Assembly (NCBI GenBank): GCA_023415725.1
Contig: JAEZJR010000231.1
Coordinates: 1-8,202 of the forward strand
Length of the DNA: 8,202 bases
DNA from: Acidobacteriota bacterium
Lineage (GTDB): Bacteria > Acidobacteriota > Blastocatellia > Pyrinomonadales > Pyrinomonadaceae
Direction of reading: 5' to 3'
In this document: positions 1 to 5,817 of the stretch, piece after piece
Numbering within the stretch: position 1 is the stretch's first letter
How the letters are laid out: every line of letters starts with the position of its first letter
Position numbers and translations under genes: made by a program
Notes under the pieces: generated by a model
Told to the model about the DNA's origin: nothing
Database searches by the model: none
The model's input: the letters and a program-made list of their open reading frames with translations, nothing else

Positions 1-1
1 G

Positions 2-339
2 GATGTGGCCGAAACAGCTGTTCACCCGAAAATCGCTCCCGAGAATCTTTTCTATGGTCTTCGCTTTTGCGGGACTTTCAACTATCAAAAGATTCTTCGA
101 CATATGTTCTTTCGTACCGACGTCTGGACTACTATCCGTTCTCGTCTTCTTTGGCATTTCCTTTCTAACCCTTTGTTCGCTTCCCCAAAAAAAGAAGCCA
201 GCCGCATCGAAAAGCGCCTGGCGTTCCTTTCTAAGCACGAGCGTTTCTCGAACGCCGTCGATGCGATGCTAGACCTTACGGCATTGACCCCAACCTCGTC
301 AACCGCCGCAGAACTACCTCTCAGATCTTCCGGGCGTAA
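2..339 (+). CDS. Partial unrecognised protein, C-terminal part, with a probable frameshift
   Basis: I do not recognise this gene. From the left edge, the frame beginning at base 2 (GTG at 5) has gene-like codon choice (CGT/CGC arginine, TTC, AAC, AAG) and a plausible protein rich in aromatic and basic residues, including GLRFCGTFNYQKILRHMFFR and then a charged stretch KKEASRIEKRLAFLSKHERF. After about base 265 that frame loses coding character, although it stays open to 514. The frame at positions 1 mod 3, open from 235, then has strongly C-ending codons (RPYGIDPNLVNRRR) and stops with TAA at 337-339. The simplest reading is one gene running off the left edge with a one-base shift between about 235 and 270, ending tail to tail with dprA with a 19-bp overlap. 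It is AT-richer than dprA. The alternative is an unshifted frame to 514, overlapping dprA by almost 200 bp, which is less likely. No domain or function is assigned. Confidence 0.35.
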
Positions 340-1448
340 TTCTTCCCCGGCAGGACGCGTATCAGGTCGCGTAAGTCGAGGCCCACGAGGGCGGAATTCA
401 GGTCGCCGAATGATAGACCGCTTTCCTCGAGCAGGAGGTCGATGTGAACGGAATCGTCCACAGGCAGCAGCGGCCAAACCTTTCGCTCGTGGTCGCTCAG
501 GTCTGCCGGAATAGCATCTTTATTAGATGCAGCCGATCGAGCCGACGCTTTCTCTATCTTCGGCGGGAGGATCGCGGCGGCGATCTCGCTCGGGAGCTCC
601 GTCACGACGTCCTGCCACTGCTGCACGAGCTTCGCTCCGGCCTTTATCAAATAGTTCGTGCCGTAAGAGTTTCCGGATGTGATGTTGCCCGGCACGGCCA
701 TCACCTCCCGATTCTGCTCCATGGCCAGGCGGGCGGTGATCAAAGAGCCGCTCCGTTCGGAGGCCTCCACTATCAGCACGCCCAGGCTTAGCCCGCTTAT
801 GATTCGATTGCGGTAGGGAAAGTTGTCCTTCAGCGGCGGGGTGCCGAGCGGGAACTGCGTAACGAGGGCCCCGCCGGACTCCAGGATATCCTGCGCGAGC
901 CGGGTGTTTTCCTTCGGATAGATCGAATCGATCCCAGTGCCGAGAACGCCGATCGTTCGGCCCTTTCCGTCGATAGCGCCTTTATGGGCGGATGTGTCGA
1001 TCCCGCGGGCAAGGCCCGAGACGATCGTGATCCCGCGCGAGGCCAATTCGCGTGCGAGCATCTCGGCCGCGTTCTTCCCGTAGGTGGAACAATTCCGCGA
1101 TCCGATCACCGCGACGCACGGCTGGTCCATGCACGCCTGCCAGTCGCCTCTTACATATAAGGTAATTGGCGGGTCCGCGATCTCGCGCAACTGGTCAGGG
1201 TAGCTCCCGTCATCCAGGATCAGCACATCCCCACCGAATTTCTTTACCCGCTCGAACTCCCGCTCCGCCTTCTCATGGAACTCCCTCTTTAATATGCTCT
1301 CGATCGTCTCCGGCTTCAGCCGCAGCGATTCCAACTCCACCCGCCGCGCATCAAAAACCGCATCCGCCGATCCGAAACGCTCCAGCAACTTCGTCGCCGC
1401 GCGCGGCCCGACACCGGGCGTCATGTTCAAAGAGATCCAACTCTGCAT
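321..1448 (-). CDS. dprA: DNA-processing protein DprA (DNA protecting protein Smf)
   Basis: DprA binds incoming single-stranded DNA during natural transformation, shields it and loads RecA; it is also conserved in bacteria not known to be competent. The 375-residue product has the full family layout. An N-terminal helix-hairpin-helix/SAM-like segment (about 1-65) contains TPGVGPRAATKLLERFGS. The Rossmann-like DprA core (about 75-285) contains AVIGSRNCS (113-121), SGLARGIDTSAHKGAI (144-159), VLGTGID (168-174), NFPYRNRIISGLS (209-221) and GSLITARLA...VMAVPGN...G..YLIKAGA (234-272). A winged-helix-like segment (about 315-370) closes it. The ATG at 1448 touches the edge of the TTTTGGA inverted repeat, and no Shine-Dalgarno is present because the preceding bases are all repeat. 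The frame stays open upstream through the repeat, so the native start may have been altered. Translation could be coupled to the four-helix-bundle gene, which stops 10 nt upstream. It ends with TGA. Confidence 0.95.
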   Translation of the reverse strand: MQSWISLNMTPGVGPRAATKLLERFGSADAVFDARRVELESLRLKPETIESILKREFHEKAEREFERVKKFGGDVLILDDGSYPDQLREIADPPITLYVRGDWQACMDQPCVAVIGSRNCSTYGKNAAEMLARELASRGITIVSGLARGIDTSAHKGAIDGKGRTIGVLGTGIDSIYPKENTRLAQDILESGGALVTQFPLGTPPLKDNFPYRNRIISGLSLGVLIVEASERSGSLITARLAMEQNREVMAVPGNITSGNSYGTNYLIKAGAKLVQQWQDVVTELPSEIAAAILPPKIEKASARSAASNKDAIPADLSDHERKVWPLLPVDDSVHIDLLLEESGLSFGDLNSALVGLDLRDLIRVLPGKNYARKI

Positions 1449-1479
1449 ATTTTGGATTTTAGATTTTGGATTTTGGATT
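1449..1479 (+). repeat. Left arm of 31-bp TTTTGGA inverted repeat
   Basis: This arm is an imperfect tandem of the heptamer TTTTGGA with one ATTTTAG variant unit. It mirrors the arm at 1869-1899 with two mismatches. The stop codon TAA of the four-helix-bundle gene (1459-1461) and its last residues NPKSKI are encoded here. The outer end abuts the dprA ATG. Confidence 0.8.
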
Positions 1480-1836
1480 GGCGAAACGTCGGGCTTTCAA
1501 CGTTTTGATCGAGGCTACCGTCATCGCGACTATTTCGTTTATGTCTTTGGAAAGAATGGCTAGTTTGTGCTCAGGAAATAATTCAGAACCGATCATCAAC
1601 TCGATCCAATAAAGGCATTCGTCAGCTTCCTCTTCAACAATGGACAGCTTGTGAAGGACGTCCGCTACCGACTTTCCGCGGCAGGCGGCTCTGTAGTTTG
1701 CACCTATTGAGGTGCCCGATCTCAATAGCTGTTTTCCGAGAATTTCGGAGGTCGTGTTTCTAGGAAGAGATTCGACCACTTTGATTATCCTTAGAGCGAT
1801 GCCCTTGGTCCGGTCCTTAAACTCTTGTTCGGTCAT
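1459..1836 (-). CDS. Four helix bundle protein (23S rRNA intervening-sequence protein family)
   Basis: This is a small, all-helical protein of the family also called S23 or IVS-encoded protein (TIGR02436 type). It is related to the Avd accessory protein of diversity-generating retroelements. Members are thought to bind nucleic acid, but their cellular role is unsettled. The family hallmark is clear: LGKQLLRSGTSIGANYRAAC in the first half, then KLSIVEEEADECLYWIELM. From the ATG at 1836 it is 125 residues, the usual size, beginning MTEQEFKDRTKGIALRI as family members typically do. A TTG seven codons upstream (1857) could also start it, and no strong Shine-Dalgarno supports either choice. The C-terminal NPKSKI and the stop are encoded by the left inverted repeat. 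It lies between selC and dprA, same strand, stopping 10 nt before the dprA ATG. Outside 23S rRNA such genes occur as scattered singletons; the flanking repeats suggest it arrived as a cassette. Confidence 0.88.
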   Translation of the reverse strand: MTEQEFKDRTKGIALRIIKVVESLPRNTTSEILGKQLLRSGTSIGANYRAACRGKSVADVLHKLSIVEEEADECLYWIELMIGSELFPEHKLAILSKDINEIVAMTVASIKTLKARRFANPKSKI

Positions 1837-1868
1837 TAGATTGAAATTGATCGACAATCATTCTTCGT

Positions 1869-1899
1869 AATCCAAAATCCAAAATCAGAAATCCAAAAT
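1869..1899 (-). repeat. Right arm of 31-bp TTTTGGA inverted repeat
   Basis: Read on the minus strand this arm has the same heptamer series as 1449-1479, with two differences at the variant unit. It lies between the four-helix-bundle start and the selC 3' end, and its outer edge is 5 bp from the encoded CCA. Confidence 0.8.
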
Positions 1900-1904
1900 C
1901 GAAA

Positions 1905-2003
1905 TGGCGGAGGCGTGTGGGAGTCGAACCCACCCGGGTACGCTCTCGCGCACCCGCAGACGGTTTTGAAGACCGTGCCCGTCACCGGACGAGTTTCGCC
2001 TCC
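1905..2003 (-). tRNA. selC: tRNA-Sec (anticodon UCA), selenocysteine tRNA
   Basis: This is the selenocysteine tRNA. SerRS charges it with serine, SelA converts that to selenocysteyl-tRNA using SelD-made selenophosphate, and SelB delivers it to UGA codons followed by a SECIS hairpin. The fold is seen directly. The acceptor pairs GGAGGCG with CGCCTCC, followed by discriminator G and an encoded CCA (1905-1907). A six-pair D stem CTCGTC/GACGGG encloses a four-base CGGT loop. The anticodon arm is ACGGT-CTTCAAA-ACCGT with UCA. The long variable arm is GGGTGCGC/GCGTACCC closed by GAGA. The T arm is GTGGG-TTCGACT-CCCAC. The six-pair D stem with tiny loop, very long variable arm and UCA match bacterial tRNA-Sec and exclude tRNA-Ser/Leu. 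The eighth acceptor position is A opposite A, where an eighth pair is expected. The 5' end is one base after the upstream stop codon, so it is probably processed from a longer transcript. Confidence 0.95.
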
Positions 2004-2004
2004 T

Positions 2005-2544
2005 TTAAGGCTCGTAGTAATTGCATCGAAGACCGCGGGTCGATGCGGGGGTGAATTTCTTCTTGTCGATGTCGGCGATCCACGCTCGCTGGGCGGTGAA
2101 GACGGCGCGGCGTGTATCGATGCGGCCGATGGCGACGAGGTAGGGTACCGTTTTGCCGTTGCGTGTACATTCGACCGCGGGGTCGAGCGGCAGCAGCGCG
2201 TGCTGCGAGCCGGTCAATTTCGGGAACGAGATCACATCCAGCACGCGCCAGCCGGTCACTCCCGTTTCGTTCTGCCCGGTCGAAACCTCGAGCCAGAGCA
2301 TTTGCGTCCGCCCCTTCGACACCTGCGCGATCCCGTATACAGGATCTTTGTTGATATCGGAGATCAACGCACCGCCGAGATGCTTCACGCCGTTCGGCAT
2401 CACAGTATCAGGCGTGTATCCCTTGTATTCGTGACCGATGTAACTCGCGGCAGTTTGCCCGTGGGCAAACACCGCGGCGATCAGTGAAACGCAAATGGCA
2501 GCCAATGCCTTTCTCATCGATAGCACTCTAACATACGCGCTCAT
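2005..2544 (-). CDS. Secreted or periplasmic protein of unknown function
   Basis: I do not recognise a family. The product has a clear N-terminal export signal: a basic start (MRK), a hydrophobic core ALAAICVSLIAAVF, and a probable cleavage after AHG, just before QTAAS (around residue 29). The mature part is about 150 residues, soluble-looking, mostly beta-type in composition, with no further membrane segment and one or two cysteines (VECT, LRCNYYEP). Two starts are possible. The ATG at 2544 overlaps the upstream peptidase stop as ATGA, favouring translational coupling. The ATG at 2517 gives a textbook-length signal peptide (MRKALAAICV). Neither has a good ribosome binding site. The overlap suggests an operon with the M20 peptidase; the TAA stop is one base from the selC 5' end. 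It is probably a lineage-restricted protein. Confidence 0.65.
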   Translation of the reverse strand: MSAYVRVLSMRKALAAICVSLIAAVFAHGQTAASYIGHEYKGYTPDTVMPNGVKHLGGALISDINKDPVYGIAQVSKGRTQMLWLEVSTGQNETGVTGWRVLDVISFPKLTGSQHALLPLDPAVECTRNGKTVPYLVAIGRIDTRRAVFTAQRAWIADIDKKKFTPASTRGLRCNYYEP

Positions 2545-3677
2545 GAGGCGAGCAAGAGCGTGACCAGTGTCGCCCTATTGGCGATATCGCTGGTGAGGAT
2601 GTGTTCCTGCAGCGTATGGGCTCCGTCGCCCGTGATCCCGAGTCCATCCAAAACCGGAATACCTAAAGCTCCGATGAAGTTGCCGTCGGATGCACCGCCG
2701 ACCTGGGTTTCGCCGATCTCGTAATCGAAGGACGCTGCGATCGACTGTGCTTTTTCGAAAAGCTGCACGATCGCGTCGGTGCGTTCCATCGGGGGGCGGT
2801 TGATGCCGCCGATGACGGTGATCTCGACGCGGTCGTCGATGGGCGTGAGCGATTTGATCTCGCGGTCGATTCGTTCGGCTTCGGCCATCGATGTGAAACG
2901 CACGTCAAGCTCCGTTTCGGCGAATTCGGGGATGACGTTCGAGGTCGTGCCGCCGCGGATCGTGGTGGCGTTTACGGTGGTTCCCGCCGAGGGGTCGTTC
3001 ATCGATTGAAGACGTTCGATCTGCCGGGCGAGTTCAAGGATCGCGCTCGCGCCTTTTTCGGGTTCCAGCCCGGCGTGGGCGGGGATGCCGTGCGTTTTCA
3101 CGACGTATTGCCCGGTGCCCTTGCGGCCGGTTTTTATCCTGCCCGCGGCGGAAGGTTCGAAAACGAATGCCATCTCCGCATTGGCCGCCTCGCGTTCGAG
3201 TATCGCCCGCCCCGAATGGCTCCCTACCTCCTCGTCGCACGAGAGGAAGATCGTCACGGGCCGCGGCGGCGTGATGTTGTTCTCCTTTAGATAACGAAAC
3301 GCCTCGACCATCAAAACGATGTTCGCCTTCATGTCGAAGATCCCGCAGCCGTAGAACCGGTCGCCGTCGATGCGTGTCGGGTTCTTCTCGCGCGTACCCA
3401 CCGGGTGCACCGTGTCTGTGTGCCCGACCAGCATCACCGGCTTTGCCCCGCCCGGGAAAGCACGGATAACGACATGCTCCCCGTCGCCCTCGGCGAATAT
3501 CCGCTCAACGGTCAGATCCACACCCGTCGAGCGGAAGCATTTCTCCACCCAGTCCGCCACCTCGCGGCTGCGCGCTGCATCGTACGAGGGCGACTCGACG
3601 TCGACGATCTCGCGGATCGTCTCGACGATCGCCGGCGTGCGGGAATCAAAGTACCGGAGTATCGACCTCTTAGACAT
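2541..3677 (-). CDS. M20 family metallopeptidase, carboxypeptidase G2-like
   Basis: This is a di-zinc hydrolase of the M20/ArgE/DapE/CPG2 superfamily, probably removing a C-terminal amino acid (glutamate in the best-known relatives) from peptides or N-acyl amino acids. The 378 residues carry all expected active-site positions. H86 and D88 lie in LVGHTDTVHP, with H86 as zinc ligand and D88 as catalytic support. D115 in GCGIFDMK is the bridging zinc ligand. E149 in SCDEEVGS is the general base and E150 a zinc ligand. E174 in FVFEPS is a zinc ligand. H201 in IPAHAG belongs to the dimerisation domain, and H354 in GDGAHTLQEHI is the last ligand. The layout is catalytic domain, inserted dimerisation domain (about 185-295), then catalytic domain again. 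There is no signal peptide, so it is likely cytoplasmic. Start ATG at 3677; a 109-bp gap separates it from the DUF3800 gene. The exact substrate cannot be read from sequence. Confidence 0.9.
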   Translation of the reverse strand: MSKRSILRYFDSRTPAIVETIREIVDVESPSYDAARSREVADWVEKCFRSTGVDLTVERIFAEGDGEHVVIRAFPGGAKPVMLVGHTDTVHPVGTREKNPTRIDGDRFYGCGIFDMKANIVLMVEAFRYLKENNITPPRPVTIFLSCDEEVGSHSGRAILEREAANAEMAFVFEPSAAGRIKTGRKGTGQYVVKTHGIPAHAGLEPEKGASAILELARQIERLQSMNDPSAGTTVNATTIRGGTTSNVIPEFAETELDVRFTSMAEAERIDREIKSLTPIDDRVEITVIGGINRPPMERTDAIVQLFEKAQSIAASFDYEIGETQVGGASDGNFIGALGIPVLDGLGITGDGAHTLQEHILTSDIANRATLVTLLLAS

Positions 3678-3786
3678 AACTATTGCTGCAGTCCGGCATA
3701 AATGCTAATATGTGCCTGTAGTTTTGGGCCCTGTTCGACCGAAGCCCGGCGTCATGCGTCGGGTACTGATGTAGGAAGAATGGGGC

Positions 3787-4647
3787 TCATTTCTTTTGCT
3801 TCCGTTTCGTCAATTCACTTCTATATTCATGGTCTTTTGATTGGAATTTCCAGTGCCGGTAGCTGTGATTCCATCGATTGCAAATATTCCCGTCAATGCC
3901 GGTCGATTCCCCAATATTGAAATTTGGACGGCATCTGCGAATTTCTGAGAGTATTGTTTTGTAGAGTTTCTCTTTAGCGACCGTTCGGCTTCCACGAAGG
4001 CCCGTTTGTGGATTTTTCGAGCGATGGCGGTCATTTAGCCTGAAACTGATCGCACCGAGGAGAATGTCCAAACATTGAAGCAGTACATGGTCGTGTGAAC
4101 GTACTTCTGTAATGTTCTCCTTTTGCAATACAATTCCAGATCGACGAAAGTCTCCGCTTGAGCCAAGTCCTAAAAGGTAGCCCTTGAACTGTTCGGCTTT
4201 TTCCCGAGTGTCTGGGAACTGGTCAAAATAGAGTCTTAAATTTACGCTTCCGGACGCAGGCTGGAAATAAGATAACCCAAACGCGTGCTTGATAAATTGA
4301 TAGTACAGCTTGAAGTATCCAAGTTCGCGGTCTTCCGGTGACAGGTTTACGGCGCGCAGTGCATTTTGGCTGAACATGATCCGAACCTTTACGTTCCCCG
4401 CGTGGACTTGCTCGAAAAAGCACTTGATCACTTCGTCGTACTTCTGTAGATAGCGATCCGTCACCTTCGACCATTTGATCTCTTTGTACAAGTTAAGTTC
4501 GTCTTTCTTATCGTTCAGGATTTTGGTGACTCGCTCGTAATGAGAGGACCCGACGACCAGTCCTCCATAGAAATTTGAATAATACCTTCCTTCTGCTTCG
4601 GACTCATCACAGAAGACGATCAACTCTCGCTCGTGGTTCAAGATCAA
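3787..4647 (-). CDS. DUF3800 domain-containing protein
   Basis: This resembles the DUF3800 family, whose biochemical activity is not established. The family's conserved acidic residues suggest a metal-dependent, RNase H-like enzyme, and members recur in phages and defence-rich regions. Family marks seen are FCDESEAEG near the N-terminus (D14, E15, S16), KWSKVT (58-63), LRLYFDQFPDTRE (137-149, D142), SHDHVLLQCLDILLGAISFRLN (S184, D186, Q191, D194) and a C-terminal PNFNIGESTG...RWNHSYRHWKF. The 286 residues are near full length and look intact. The start is TTG at 4647, four bases after GGAG (4652-4655); another TTG two codons later would have looser spacing. It begins 12 nt after the S1/P1 nuclease stop, so the two are probably co-transcribed. 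The sequence is visibly AT-richer than both neighbours, suggesting transfer. Confidence 0.8.
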   Translation of the reverse strand: MILNHERELIVFCDESEAEGRYYSNFYGGLVVGSSHYERVTKILNDKKDELNLYKEIKWSKVTDRYLQKYDEVIKCFFEQVHAGNVKVRIMFSQNALRAVNLSPEDRELGYFKLYYQFIKHAFGLSYFQPASGSVNLRLYFDQFPDTREKAEQFKGYLLGLGSSGDFRRSGIVLQKENITEVRSHDHVLLQCLDILLGAISFRLNDRHRSKNPQTGLRGSRTVAKEKLYKTILSEIRRCRPNFNIGESTGIDGNICNRWNHSYRHWKFQSKDHEYRSELTKRKQKK

Positions 4648-4651
4648 TAAA

Positions 4652-4655
4652 CTCC
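4652..4655 (-). promoter_or_regulatory. Shine-Dalgarno (GGAG) before DUF3800 gene
   Basis: GGAG on the minus strand sits between the nuclease stop codon (4660-4662) and the TTG start at 4647 with a four-base spacer. It supports a TTG start and coupled translation behind the nuclease. Confidence 0.5.
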
Positions 4656-4659
4656 GTGC

Positions 4660-5625
4660 TTAGCGTTCAGGTTTTTCGATCGCCGTACCGAAGACCGAGT
4701 TGAACAGTTCGCCCATCCGGTAGCCGGCCAGAGCAAGTTGGCGCTCGGCAAGGTTGAATGCGTTGCGGCGATACTTCGCCGACGGCGTCTGAAATCTGAC
4801 AAGATCCGGAGAGAACACAACAGTCGGGTTGTAGGCGAAGCTCTCCTGCTGCAGGGCCCGGAAATCACCCAGCTTCAGGCTCGACTGCACCGACGAGAAC
4901 GGGTACCGCTTCATCATCCGGTCGGCCACGGGCTCGAGGTAATCGCGCTCGCAGAATTCGCCCGTTTTCGGCGGGACCGCTCGTACGACGATCGAATCCC
5001 AGAACCAGTGCAGGTTCTGTTGCTGCTCGCGCGGCGTGCCCTGCGGCGTGAGGTGGAAAAGGTTGCCGCCCTGATCGCCCTTCGGTTCGGTTTCGGTCAC
5101 GCGTGCCGAGGTGTGGAGAGGTTGGTGAAGATCGCCGATCAGGTGCATGACCCACGCGATCGCGATCGCCTTTTCTTTATCGCTCGCGCCCGCGTCGCGT
5201 ATCGTCTTGTCGAATTCGACAAGGCGCGGAACCGCCTGGCCGCCTTCTTCGAAACCCGTCAGCGGTTCGGCCTTGTTGCCGTTCTGCCGCCAGAACGTGT
5301 CGTCGTAGTGCCAGTTGCTTTTGTGATACTTCTTGTAGCGGTTCTCGAAAGCCCGGTCGCGAACCACGTCAGGCCACGTCGCGGTGAACATGAAGAACTC
5401 CTTCTTCCGCTGTGCCTCGGGCGTCGCTCCGTAGCTTTGGTAATACGCCCCGAGCATCGAATCCTCGGGCGCGGCCCTCAGGATGCGTATAACGTTTTCG
5501 CGCGTCGTCGGGGTCATTCGCTGCCAGGCGATATAAGCGGTAATTTTATGTCCTACATCGTCCCAGGCTTGCGTATTGATAGAAAGAAAGGCTAGAAAAA
5601 CGGCCAGTATTAACGCTCTTTGCAT
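4660..5625 (-). CDS. S1/P1-type zinc-dependent nuclease, exported
   Basis: Members of the S1/P1 family hydrolyse single-stranded DNA and RNA and remove 3'-phosphates using a trinuclear zinc site. The signal peptide MQRALILAVFLAFLSINTQA ends just before W21. In this family the mature N-terminal tryptophan itself binds zinc, so exact cleavage creates part of the active site. By comparison with the known P1 ligand order, all nine ligands are present: W21, H26 (DVGHK), D86 (TWPD), H106 (NWHYDD), H161, D165 and H171 (MHLIGDLHQPLH), H206 and D210 (LHWFWDS). The GDQGGN segment (183-188) is also typical. At 321 residues it has normal length. The ATG at 5625 has a good GGAG six bases upstream. It would act in the periplasm or outside, likely to scavenge nucleotides or phosphate. 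It leads a probable two-gene unit with the DUF3800 gene. Confidence 0.93.
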   Translation of the reverse strand: MQRALILAVFLAFLSINTQAWDDVGHKITAYIAWQRMTPTTRENVIRILRAAPEDSMLGAYYQSYGATPEAQRKKEFFMFTATWPDVVRDRAFENRYKKYHKSNWHYDDTFWRQNGNKAEPLTGFEEGGQAVPRLVEFDKTIRDAGASDKEKAIAIAWVMHLIGDLHQPLHTSARVTETEPKGDQGGNLFHLTPQGTPREQQQNLHWFWDSIVVRAVPPKTGEFCERDYLEPVADRMMKRYPFSSVQSSLKLGDFRALQQESFAYNPTVVFSPDLVRFQTPSAKYRRNAFNLAERQLALAGYRMGELFNSVFGTAIEKPER

Positions 5626-5631
5626 TTTCGT

Positions 5632-5635
5632 CTCC
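5632..5635 (-). promoter_or_regulatory. Shine-Dalgarno (GGAG) of the S1/P1 nuclease gene
   Basis: The minus strand reads CCGGAGACGAAAATG: GGAG six bases before the ATG at 5625. It fixes the start so that the signal peptide is 20 residues and the mature protein begins with tryptophan. Confidence 0.7.
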
Positions 5636-5649
5636 GGTGAACTTTATCG

Positions 5650-5655
5650 ATTCTA
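5650..5655 (-). promoter_or_regulatory. Possible -10 box for the nuclease gene
   Basis: TAGAAT on the minus strand, 25 bases upstream of the start codon, differs from TATAAT at one position. No convincing -35 box lies at 16-18 bases. It is in the 192-bp region between the divergent nuclease and CxH/CxxC genes, where I see no other gene. Confidence 0.25.
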
Positions 5656-5800
5656 ACGAAATTTGAGGGAATCGGCGAAAGGTGGCTGGCATTGTAATTG
5701 CCAAGACAAACTATCGGGGATGTTGTGCATCACAATAATGCAAAACTTTCCCTGACGTACGTTCTACTCTTTGTAGACGACTTCATCCCCAAGGGGTTGA

Positions 5801-5806
5801 AAGGAG
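5801..5806 (+). promoter_or_regulatory. Shine-Dalgarno (AAGGAG) deciding the start of the small CxxC gene
   Basis: AAGGAG lies 11 bases before the ATG at 5818. The spacing is slightly long, but this is the best site in the region and argues against the upstream in-frame TTG at 5698. Confidence 0.45.
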
Positions 5807-5817
5807 TTGAGATAGTT

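Larger units (their letters stand above)
1449..1899. mobile_element. Putative inverted-repeat cassette carrying a four-helix-bundle gene
   Basis: A 451-bp block is bounded by two 31-bp inverted repeats (1449-1479 and 1869-1899) that match at 29 of 31 positions by eye. Both arms are built from an imperfect TTTTGGA heptamer. The only gene inside is the four-helix-bundle gene, whose last codons and stop lie in the left arm. There is no transposase and no clear target duplication at the outer edges. The block fills the space between the selC 3' end (5 bp away) and the dprA start codon (0 bp away). I infer a small passively mobilised or recombination-spread cassette. An alternative is a local repeat pair formed around an ordinary gene. 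Confidence 0.5.

Noticed and set aside
321..323. UGA of dprA (and of the M20 and SH3 genes, 2541-2543 and 7597-7599) as selenocysteine codons
   Set aside because: Each protein is already full length at that UGA, the extension is short and not protein-like, and no SECIS-like hairpin is evident.
1449..1899. CRISPR array or simple microsatellite from the TTTTGGA repeats
   Set aside because: The units are contiguous without spacers, number about four per arm, and occur as an inverted pair around a gene.
1908..2003. tRNA-Ser or tRNA-Leu because of the long variable arm
   Set aside because: The anticodon is UCA, the D stem has six pairs with a four-base loop, and the variable arm is longer than in those tRNAs; all fit tRNA-Sec.
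2454..2469. Inverted repeat TTTGCCC-GT-GGGCAAA
   Set aside because: It lies inside the signal-peptide coding region of the secreted protein and the loop is two bases; most likely coincidental codon use.
3745..3763. Hairpin CCCGGCG/CGTCGGG between the DUF3800 and M20 genes
   Set aside because: A short stem with a wobble pair and no T-run on the minus strand; not enough for a terminator call.
4738..5595. Long plus-strand open frame (285 codons) opposite the nuclease
   Set aside because: It is antisense to a gene with all nine zinc ligands and a signal peptide; its arginine-rich composition is a typical shadow.
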